Both the position numbers and the translations under genes were made by a program. Under the pieces are notes generated by a model, which worked only from the letters and a program-made list of their open reading frames with translations, searched no databases and had not been told where the DNA came from. A DNA stretch of 12,429 nt from Firmicutes bacterium UBA7523 (GTDB lineage: Bacteria; Bacillota; Dethiobacteria; Dethiobacterales; Dethiobacteraceae): NCBI GenBank assembly GCA_002479415.1, contig DLMZ01000003.1:49899-62327 (forward strand), given 5' to 3'. Positions 6,699 through 12,429 of this stretch are shown piece after piece (within the stretch, counting starts at the first letter, position 1; each line of letters begins with the position of its first letter).

Positions 6699-7244
6699 TT
6701 AGTTTTGTTCATGCTGATCAAAAAGCGACCTTTCCCTTGGAATATCCTGATTAGGCTGGGGTAATTCACTTAAATCTTTTAGCCCAAAATATTTTAAAAA
6801 TTCCCTTGTGGTTCCATATAGTATAGGTCTGCCGGGAGCATCTTTTCTTCCGGCGGTACGAATGAAGCGTCGCTTAATAAGTGTTTCTACCACACCGTCA
6901 ACTTTTACACCACGGATGCTTTCAATATCCACTCTTGTCACCGGTTGTCGGTACGCAATAATCGCCAAAGTTTCCAAAGCCGCCTGGGAAAGGGTATAAC
7001 GGTTTTCTCCCTTAAATAGCTTCTCAACCATTGGCGCTAATTCAGGCTTGGTGGCAAGCTGATACCCTTTTGCTATTTCCATTAACTGCAAGCCGCTGTC
7101 ATCTGCAGCATATTTTTCTTGCAGCTTACGAAGAGCCAAACGGACATCCTGAAGAGAGAATCCTGTAATTTCTGCCACACGCTCCGGGGATAAGGGTTCC
7201 TCCGCTACAAAAAGCAACGCTTCCACCACCGGCTTTATCATCAT
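6699..7244 (-). CDS. scpB: Segregation and condensation protein ScpB
   Basis: ScpB is the winged-helix (kite) dimer that joins ScpA and SMC in the bacterial condensin, which organises and separates newly replicated chromosomes. The 181 residues fit the family. The N-terminal winged helix (KPVVEALLFVAEEPLSPERVA) and the second one (LSQAALETLAIIAYRQPVTR, then IESIRGVKVDGVVETLIKR, then GRPILYGTT and FLKYFGL) are all canonical. The frame is open to an ATG at 7259, but the GGAGGTG at 7257-7251 would then be coding. It lies six bases before the ATG ATG pair at 7244, and ScpB proteins normally begin a few residues before EALLF, so 7244 is the better start. It follows scpA closely and is the last gene before the operon terminator. 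Confidence 0.93.
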   Translation of the reverse strand: MMIKPVVEALLFVAEEPLSPERVAEITGFSLQDVRLALRKLQEKYAADDSGLQLMEIAKGYQLATKPELAPMVEKLFKGENRYTLSQAALETLAIIAYRQPVTRVDIESIRGVKVDGVVETLIKRRFIRTAGRKDAPGRPILYGTTREFLKYFGLKDLSELPQPNQDIPRERSLFDQHEQN

Positions 7245-7250
7245 CTTTCG

Positions 7251-7257
7251 CACCTCC
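7251..7257 (-). promoter_or_regulatory. Ribosome binding site deciding the scpB start
   Basis: GGAGGTG on the minus strand stands six bases before the ATG at 7244 (nine before the next ATG). It overlaps the first codons of the longer reading from 7259, which argues that the longer form is not the main product. Confidence 0.65.
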
Positions 7258-7262
7258 ATACA

Positions 7263-7997
7263 TTATGCTTTGCGCATAATGAGCAAGCTTTCCATTGGGC
7301 CATTCTGCCAAACGGAAATTTTTTTAAGCCTAATCAGCTCTAAAAGAGCAAAAAAAGTCATGATTATTTCCGACAAGCTTGCCCCTTTATAAAATAGAGC
7401 AGAAAAATCAACTCCGGAGGAATTTCCTTTCAAGGAGCTCATTATTAAATTCATTTTATCTTTTACAGTAAACTCATCAACATTTACTTCGCGGGGCAAC
7501 TGCTCCCATTCTGCCAGCAAACGGGAAAAAGCCTGCATCAGACCGGGCAAAGTGATTCCCGCTGCCGACATTTCCTTTTCGGGATTGACAATAAGTACTT
7601 TTTCACCTGACAAAGAGCGGGCAAAAACCCGCTTTTGAGCTTGCTCACAAGAACGCAGCTCATCAGCGACAGATCGAAAATGGCGGTATTCCAATAGCCG
7701 CTGCACCAGTTCCTCCTGTGAGTCTATGGTTATTATAGCATCTTCTGTCTCATCCGCCGTTTCATAAGTTCCTGGTAAAAGTTTTTTTGATTTCAGCTTA
7801 AGCAGAGTTGCTGCCATCACCAAAAACTCTGAGGCCACCTCCAAATTCAGCTCGTGCATCGCCTGCAGGTATTCCAGATATTGAGCAGTAATTTCCGCCA
7901 CTGATATTTCGTAAATATCTACTTCTGCTTTTTCAATTAAGTGAAAAAGCAAAGCAAAAGGCCCCTCAAAAGCTGTTTGTCTAACGAGATACTCCAC
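7263..7997 (-). CDS. scpA: Segregation and condensation protein ScpA
   Basis: ScpA is the kleisin that bridges the SMC heads and binds the ScpB dimer. The 244 residues include the family hallmark near the N-terminus (FEGPFALLFHLIEKAEVDIYEISVAEIT, residues 10-37, with Phe-Ala where most have Leu-Asp), then QYLEYLQ and EFLVMAATLLKLKSKKLLP, all typical. The C-terminal winged helix (about 165-244) includes VTFFALLELIRLKKISV-like residues ending in MESLLIMRKA. Translation starts at GTG, giving MEYLVRQTAFEGP, with GGGAGAGG upstream. It lies 16 bases after the trpS stop, and a stem-loop spans that end of trpS. With scpB it forms the normal Firmicute scpAB pair; smc is not in the window. Confidence 0.93.
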   Translation of the reverse strand: MEYLVRQTAFEGPFALLFHLIEKAEVDIYEISVAEITAQYLEYLQAMHELNLEVASEFLVMAATLLKLKSKKLLPGTYETADETEDAIITIDSQEELVQRLLEYRHFRSVADELRSCEQAQKRVFARSLSGEKVLIVNPEKEMSAAGITLPGLMQAFSRLLAEWEQLPREVNVDEFTVKDKMNLIMSSLKGNSSGVDFSALFYKGASLSEIIMTFFALLELIRLKKISVWQNGPMESLLIMRKA

Positions 7998-8013
7998 CGG
8001 CCTCTCCCTTTCC

Positions 8014-9000
8014 TCACAGCGTGAGGTTCATTGCCTCACGCACCAGATCCAAAGTCTCCCCGGCAACCATACCGGCTTTCTTTGCTCCTGATTCCAGTAT
8101 TTCACGGACATAATCTTTTTTGCCCAACAATTGCTGCCTGCGCTCGTAAATTGGCTCCATATATAAAACCAGCTTTTCAGCCAATTGCTTTTTGCACTGA
8201 ACACAGCCTATTTCTCCACGACGGCAGACACCCTCCACATCGGCTAACACATCAACATTAAACACGCCGTGGAAAGAAAATACTGTACATACATCGGGAT
8301 TGCCGGGGTCACTTTTCCTTAAACGTCCGGGATCGGTTATCATCTGATTTATCTTGCGCCTAATCTCATCTGGATGCTCAGACATCTCTATAGTGTTGCC
8401 GTAAGATTTACTCATTTTTCTGCCGTCAATTCCCGGCAGGAGCTTCACCTTGTTTAAAATTGTGGCCGGCTCAGGGAATACAGGCTTATATAAATGATTA
8501 AAGCGACGGGCAACCTCTCGTGTCATTTCAATGTGAGGCGCTTGATCCTCTCCGACAGGGACAGCATCGGCGCGGTATACTAATATATCTGCAGCCTGCA
8601 GCAAGGGATAGCCTAAAAATCCGTATGTTGCCAAATTCTTCTCCCGCAGTTGCTCAATCTGGTCTTTATAGGTGGGACAGCGTTCCAACCATGAAAGGGG
8701 TGTAAACATGGAAAACAGCAAATACAATTCGGCATGTTCTTTTACATCGGACTGACGAAAAATAACGTTCTTCTCTGGGTCAAGCCCGGCGGAAAGCCAG
8801 TCTATCACCATATCGTAAACATTTTCACGCATTTGCGCCGTCTCTTCGTATCCTGTAGTCAGCGCGTGCCAATCCACCACTGAAAAGAAACAGCGGTGAG
8901 TATGCTGCAATTTAACCCAATTATCAAGTGCACCCAGCAAATTGCCTAATTGCAGACGGCCTGTAGGGCGCATACCGCTTAAAATAACTTTTTGATCCAT
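8014..9000 (-). CDS. trpS: Tryptophanyl-tRNA synthetase, probable Fe-S type
   Basis: TrpRS charges tRNA-Trp using ATP. The 328-residue class I enzyme shows the ATP-binding region PTGRLQLGNLLGAL (residues 12-25, a divergent HIGH signature), the GEDQAPHIEMTREVARRFN segment (150-168) and an intact KMSKS (195-199). A distinctive feature is four cysteines at 238, 259, 266 and 269, spacing C-x20-C-x6-C-x2-C. This closely resembles the C-x22-C-x6-C-x2-C motif that binds a [4Fe-4S] cluster near the anticodon-binding end of Thermotoga maritima TrpRS. The cluster is inferred, not seen. AAGGGGGT precedes the ATG. The gene follows the M50 protease by 15 bases. Being inside an operon, it shows no T-box leader, so control by uncharged tRNA-Trp is not evident here. 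Confidence 0.95.
   Translation of the reverse strand: MDQKVILSGMRPTGRLQLGNLLGALDNWVKLQHTHRCFFSVVDWHALTTGYEETAQMRENVYDMVIDWLSAGLDPEKNVIFRQSDVKEHAELYLLFSMFTPLSWLERCPTYKDQIEQLREKNLATYGFLGYPLLQAADILVYRADAVPVGEDQAPHIEMTREVARRFNHLYKPVFPEPATILNKVKLLPGIDGRKMSKSYGNTIEMSEHPDEIRRKINQMITDPGRLRKSDPGNPDVCTVFSFHGVFNVDVLADVEGVCRRGEIGCVQCKKQLAEKLVLYMEPIYERRQQLLGKKDYVREILESGAKKAGMVAGETLDLVREAMNLTL
8019..8041 (-). repeat. Perfect hairpin at the trpS/scpA junction
   Basis: GCGTGAGG (8019-8026) and CCTCACGC (8034-8041) form a perfect 8-bp GC-rich stem with a 7-base loop. It covers the last codons of trpS and stops just before its TGA; the scpA ribosome site follows. There is no T run, so it is not a standard terminator. 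It could influence trpS/scpA coupling or mRNA stability. Confidence 0.5.
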
Positions 9001-9015
9001 AATTATTTACCCCCT

Positions 9016-9642
9016 TCAAAAAACATTAAGCAGTAAGTTCACTGCAACGAAAATTGTATTAGAAGCTATGCTAATTAGCGGAAAGAGGATTCGCCATAAT
9101 ACACCGGAGAAAATTAAGACAATTAGTATTACAGGTCCGTACTGCTCAAGCTGGTGAAAGGTTTGCATAAATCCTGAAGGCAAAAAATAAGCAAGCACTT
9201 TTGAGCCGTCCAGCGGCGGAAAAGGCAGCATATTAAACACACCGAGCATAACATTATAGCGAAAAGCTACCAGCAATATCTGATAAAGATGGGGAACAGC
9301 ACTTACTGCTGCCGATAAGGCCAGCAGCAGAAACAACAGAATAAAAGCCAAAACAAAATTGGTTACAGGCCCGGCAAGTCCGACAAGAAACATGCCCCGC
9401 CGGCGGTCACCTTTAAAGTACATAGGATTGACAGGGACAGGCTTAGCCCAGCCAAAGCCCACAAGAAAAAGCGCCAATAAGCCTAGAGGGTCTAAGTGAG
9501 CTAAGGGATTTAAAGTCAATCTGCCATGACTTTTCGCTGTGGGGTCACCTAAACGATAGGCTACCCAACCATGCGCCAGCTCATGGAGAGTAACAGCTAA
9601 AAGCAGTGCGGGAACTCGGTATAAATAATCTCCTAAAAACAT
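9016..9642 (-). CDS. M50 site-2-type membrane metalloprotease
   Basis: This 208-residue integral membrane protein belongs to the M50 family of zinc proteases that cut within the membrane. The zinc motif HELAH (residues 20-24) lies in the first hydrophobic helix, and the third ligand region NMLPFPPLDGSKV is near 137-149. Both are intact. It has about five hydrophobic segments and no PDZ domain, so it belongs to the short group common in Firmicutes next to trpS and scpAB, rather than to the RseP/SpoIVFB forms. The RLTLNPLAHLDPLG stretch is conserved in that group. Its substrate is not known. The ATG is one base after the stop of the nucleotidyltransferase gene, and its ribosome site (GGAGAGGAG) lies in that gene's last codons, indicating coupling. 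Confidence 0.9.
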   Translation of the reverse strand: MFLGDYLYRVPALLLAVTLHELAHGWVAYRLGDPTAKSHGRLTLNPLAHLDPLGLLALFLVGFGWAKPVPVNPMYFKGDRRRGMFLVGLAGPVTNFVLAFILLFLLLALSAAVSAVPHLYQILLVAFRYNVMLGVFNMLPFPPLDGSKVLAYFLPSGFMQTFHQLEQYGPVILIVLIFSGVLWRILFPLISIASNTIFVAVNLLLNVF

Positions 9643-9643
9643 G

Positions 9644-12268
9644 TCAGCACTCCTCTCCGCTACCGGAAGCCAACAACTCTTTTATATATGCCATTTCTTC
9701 CTCCTTGCTTTGCAACCTGTCATTTAACCGTTCCTCGTGAACCGAACGCAAGATTTGCTGAAAGCGTGGTCCTGGTGAGCAGCCCATCTCTATCAGGTCT
9801 CGGCCGCTCACGTTGCTCTGACGATGGCGCAACTTTTCCCAGTAAAGCGAAGTATACTCCCAGATGCGGCTCTGCTCATTTTCTATTTGAAGCATAAGCA
9901 ATGTTTCCACAGGCTGCCCATTTAAAGCATAAAAGATTTGGCTTGGGCTAAGGCTCTTATCTGACAAAAACAACGATTGGAGACGAGGCACCGCTTCTAC
10001 TACGGCCAAAACCCTCTCCCTCTCATCTGCATGCAAACGCAATCTACGACAAAGATGTCTTGCTTCCTGAAACGGTGCATCTAACAAAACGGCAGACAGA
10101 TAGAATACTGAAGGTAAAGCGAGCGCATCCTTCCAGCAATTCTTTGCCCAAGAAAGCATTTCACGGGTAGCTAAAAGCCTGCCTCTAATTTTACTGTTAA
10201 AACGAATACCTGGGAATATTTGAGCTCCCAGCCCCAGTTCAAAATAACGAATCAAAATCTCTGGAGCTTTTTCTTCCAGCAAAGCAAGCTTCAGCTCCTC
10301 ATACTTTCTCTCCTTGCTGACCTTGTCCAATACTCTCGTCTGAATCGCATTTTCCACAAGTGAAAGAGTAGTCTCTTCTATGGTGAAGCCAAACCGCTGT
10401 TCAAAACGGATAGCTCGCAATACCCGAAGAGGGTCTTCTACAAAACTAAGGTTATAGAGAGTACGGATTAGTCCCTTTTCTAAATCCGAAGTACCGTTAA
10501 AAAAATCATAAAGCCTGCCGAACCTGGGTGAGTTTAAGCTGCATGCCAAGGTATTGATAGTAAAGTCACGTCGAAAGAGATCATTTTTCAAGCTACTTTG
10601 TTCGACTTCTGGCAAAGCAGCGGGTCGCGCATAAAATTCTTGGCGCGATGTAACCAAATCGATCTGCCTCCCGTCAGGCAAAATAATTTGCGCCGTGCCG
10701 AATTGCTCATAGCTCTTCAATGTCCCCCCAAGCAGCTCGTTTAAAGATATAGCAAAAGATATGGCGTCCCGCTCCACTACCAAGTCCAAATCCTGATTGG
10801 GAATATTAAGCAGCAAATCCCGTATAAATCCGCCTACGGCGTAAACCTGCATATTTTCTCGGCTAGCCTTCTGCCCGATTAGTAACAGCAGGCTTTGTAT
10901 CTCTTTAGAAAGCCTTTTAGTTATAATTGAGGTAATATCAGATCCGGGTGCGGGGAAAAAGCTCTCGCCGACGCTGCTAAGCTTTGATCCCCCTTCAAGA
11001 TTGCGCAGCATATCTGTTCGTGTGACAATACCCACAATTTCGTCGTTATCTACTACCGGCAGCCTACCTATATTTTTTTCAATCATAATTTGTTGTGCTT
11101 TTTTTATTGAAGTTTCATGGGAAATTGTTATAGGCTTTTTGTTCATATATCCTTTAACAGGAGCATGCCCTAAGCCGTGATGAGCTGCCTTTTCTAAATC
11201 CCTGCGCGAAATAACTCCAGCCAGACCATTACTTCCCATTACTGGAAAACCGCTGTGCCCATAACGCATCATTAATTCTCGCGCTTTGTCAACAGTGGTG
11301 TCTGCTGGAATAGAGTGTACCGGAGCAGACATAATTTCTCTTACTGTTGTTACAGGGGAAATCACCCGGTAGAGAGTGGCAATCAACTTTTCTCTTGCTT
11401 CAGGCAACGTTGAATCCCTTACAATGGCAGAAGCCGCACGGGGATGACCTTTACCCCCAAACACAGAAAGGATAACACCCAAGTCAAAATGCTCCATCCG
11501 GCTTCGTCCCACAATATATATTCTATCATCCATAGATACTATTGAAAAAACAATGTCCACATCTTCGATTTCAATTAGCTTATGTGTCAGCAAAGCCAAG
11601 CCTGTAACATAACCGGCACTTTCTGCCGTCGTCACAGCCACACGGACACCACGCAATTCGTAATATTCAGTAGCGGTTAGCATGTCATCTAAAATTGCTC
11701 GCTGTTCTTCAGATAGCGGTCTGTTCAAAAATTCATTAACAACCCGCAGGTTAACACCTATCTCCCAAAGGCGGTGCAGTGCATGCACATCACGCAGAGT
11801 AGTGGAATCAAATGTTAAACAGCCTGTATCCTCATAAATTCCCAAAGCAAACAGAGTTGCTTCAAATGATGTCAACCTAGTATTTTCTGCGAAGATACGC
11901 TCAAGTATTAAAGTGGTGGTAGCGCCAACTTCTTCGCAAACAGTTTTATTAGCGACAATATCGTCACCGTTTTCGGGATGATGGTCATATATGTGTATTT
12001 CAGGTATGTTAGGCAAATGTTTTTCAAAAAGACCTATTCTGCTAATCTGCTTGGTATCTGTTATCACCAGAAGTTCAACTTTGGAAAAATCGATTTCTTT
12101 TTGAGATTTTATATTCAATACATCCCTGTAGAGCGCAACAAACTCTTGGACATTCTGGTTAAGGTTACCAGGGAAGACCGGTTGTGAATGAGGATATAGC
12201 TTAGCTGCAGCCACCATAGAAGCCAAAGCGTCAAAATCAGCATTTTGATGAGATGTAATGGCTATCAA
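9644..12268 (-). CDS. cca: DHH phosphoesterase - CBS - tRNA nucleotidyltransferase fusion
   Basis: This is an 874-residue three-part cytoplasmic protein. Residues 1-300 are a DHH/DHHA1 phosphoesterase: HQNADFDALAS, VITDTKQ, YDHHPE (DHH about 95-97), YEDTG and GGKGHPRAAS carry the metal ligands. Two CBS domains follow (about 311-365 and 371-426: VREIMSAPVHSIP and VKGYMNKKPITIS), usually nucleotide sensors. From about 450 on it is a class II tRNA nucleotidyltransferase: VGGFIRDLLL, DLDLVVE (the catalytic DxD), FRRDFTINTLA and EDPLRVLRAIRF, then a helical tRNA-binding part. It adds A or CCA to tRNA 3' ends. As I recall, the similar long enzyme of Aquifex adds only the A, so the exact activity here is open. 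The TTG start is chosen because AGGAGG lies six bases upstream and the family begins at this point; the ATG at 12298 is part of a promoter -10 box. Confidence 0.9.
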   Translation of the reverse strand: MIAITSHQNADFDALASMVAAAKLYPHSQPVFPGNLNQNVQEFVALYRDVLNIKSQKEIDFSKVELLVITDTKQISRIGLFEKHLPNIPEIHIYDHHPENGDDIVANKTVCEEVGATTTLILERIFAENTRLTSFEATLFALGIYEDTGCLTFDSTTLRDVHALHRLWEIGVNLRVVNEFLNRPLSEEQRAILDDMLTATEYYELRGVRVAVTTAESAGYVTGLALLTHKLIEIEDVDIVFSIVSMDDRIYIVGRSRMEHFDLGVILSVFGGKGHPRAASAIVRDSTLPEAREKLIATLYRVISPVTTVREIMSAPVHSIPADTTVDKARELMMRYGHSGFPVMGSNGLAGVISRRDLEKAAHHGLGHAPVKGYMNKKPITISHETSIKKAQQIMIEKNIGRLPVVDNDEIVGIVTRTDMLRNLEGGSKLSSVGESFFPAPGSDITSIITKRLSKEIQSLLLLIGQKASRENMQVYAVGGFIRDLLLNIPNQDLDLVVERDAISFAISLNELLGGTLKSYEQFGTAQIILPDGRQIDLVTSRQEFYARPAALPEVEQSSLKNDLFRRDFTINTLACSLNSPRFGRLYDFFNGTSDLEKGLIRTLYNLSFVEDPLRVLRAIRFEQRFGFTIEETTLSLVENAIQTRVLDKVSKERKYEELKLALLEEKAPEILIRYFELGLGAQIFPGIRFNSKIRGRLLATREMLSWAKNCWKDALALPSVFYLSAVLLDAPFQEARHLCRRLRLHADERERVLAVVEAVPRLQSLFLSDKSLSPSQIFYALNGQPVETLLMLQIENEQSRIWEYTSLYWEKLRHRQSNVSGRDLIEMGCSPGPRFQQILRSVHEERLNDRLQSKEEEMAYIKELLASGSGEEC

Positions 12269-12274
12269 AGGCTC

Positions 12275-12280
12275 CCTCCT
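12275..12280 (-). promoter_or_regulatory. Ribosome binding site deciding the fusion-protein start
   Basis: A perfect AGGAGG on the minus strand sits six bases before TTG at 12268. A reading from the ATG at 12298 would make this sequence coding and would leave no good ribosome site upstream. This supports the TTG start. Confidence 0.7.
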
Positions 12281-12296
12281 CTCCAAATCTTTCCCC

Positions 12297-12326
12297 ATTA
12301 TACCACAAATACCCCAGGCAGGTGAA
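12297..12326 (-). promoter_or_regulatory. Proximal promoter of the cca-trpS-scpAB operon
   Basis: On the minus strand TATAAT (12302-12297) is preceded by TGG, making an extended -10 (TGnTATAAT). TTCACC (12326-12321) lies 18 bases upstream as a -35 with four of six consensus bases. Transcription would start near 12290, leaving a short leader that contains the AGGAGG and then the TTG start. The last bases of the -10 overlap the ATG at 12298, so that ATG would lie upstream of the mRNA. Confidence 0.6.
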
Positions 12327-12352
12327 ACAATAAATAATGTGACAAGCCTCTG

Positions 12353-12381
12353 ATTATACGCATTGCTTTTTCACGACACAA
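12353..12381 (-). promoter_or_regulatory. Candidate distal promoter
   Basis: TTGTGT (12381-12376), a 17-base spacer and a perfect TATAAT (12358-12353) form a second sigma-A-like promoter on the minus strand, about 55 bases upstream of the proximal one. Its -35 touches the arm of the inverted repeat at the right edge. Whether both are used cannot be told from sequence. Confidence 0.4.
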
Positions 12382-12429
12382 CCCCGACATCCTAAAACGT
12401 ATACTAATACGCCTGCGGTGCCGGGGTTG
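12379..12429. repeat. Inverted repeat with nested palindrome at the window edge
   Basis: CAACCCCG (12379-12386) is the exact complement of CGGGGTTG (12422-12429). After one mismatch a few more pairs form, and a small palindrome CGTAT-ACTA-ATACG (12398-12411) lies at the centre. The outer arms may continue beyond the window. Neither strand shows a T run after the stem within the window, so a terminator for the upstream gene is possible but not supported. Confidence 0.45.

Noticed and set aside
7126..7311. 61-residue minus-strand frame across the scpA/scpB junction
   Set aside because: It overlaps both scp genes in another frame and has no ribosome site; the composition is that of a shadow frame.
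9001..9015. T-box leader for trpS
   Set aside because: Only 15 bases separate trpS from the preceding gene, and no T-box sequence is present.
12299..12429. Small RNA or tRNA gene at the right end
   Set aside because: The palindromes do not fold into a cloverleaf, and the sequence is better explained as promoters plus an inverted repeat.

Overview
The window looks like a chromosomal segment of an anaerobic, Gram-positive-type Firmicute of the class Clostridia. The evidence is moderate-to-low GC, strong AGGAGG-type ribosome binding sites, the run DHH/CBS/tRNA-nucleotidyltransferase - M50 protease - trpS - scpA - scpB, and a type IV pilus assembly operon without an outer-membrane secretin gene. 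I cannot name the genus. All thirteen supported genes lie on the minus strand, so transcription runs from high to low coordinates. No rRNA, tRNA, CRISPR array, insertion sequence or phage gene is visible.

Housekeeping operon (12.3 kb down to 6.7 kb). Two candidate promoters precede an 874-residue fusion of a DHH phosphoesterase, two CBS domains and a class II tRNA nucleotidyltransferase. A membrane M50 (site-2-type) protease, tryptophanyl-tRNA synthetase and the condensin partners ScpA and ScpB follow. Junctions are tight (1 to 18 bases between stop and start) and ribosome sites often lie inside the preceding gene. A strong intrinsic terminator closes the unit at about 6.67-6.69 kb. The TrpRS carries four cysteines spaced like the [4Fe-4S] site known from Thermotoga TrpRS.

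A 208-base AT-rich gap (6491-6698) separates the operons. It holds that terminator, then a candidate promoter whose -10 box sits inside an imperfect palindrome.

Type IV pilus operon (6.5 kb down to 0.06 kb). The order is pilC (inner-membrane platform), pilM, pilN, pilO (cytoplasmic ring and alignment complex), a lipoprotein where pilP would be expected, and three minor-pilin-like genes (PilX/GspK-like, PilV/GspI-like, PilW/GspJ-like). A perfect 13-bp stem with A and T tracts on both sides closes it and can terminate both strands. The ATPases PilB/PilT, the prepilin peptidase and the major pilin are not here, so this is an assembly-platform plus priming-complex cassette.

The most unusual element is the PilP-position lipoprotein. 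It has two copies of a PilP-like RDPFI motif followed by what looks like a RodZ-type C-terminal (DUF4115) domain. Other points of interest are the TTG start of the fusion protein, whose upstream ATG is part of a -10 promoter box; a G8 run at the pilN/pilO junction; a hairpin at the trpS/scpA junction; and a truncated inverted repeat at the right edge.
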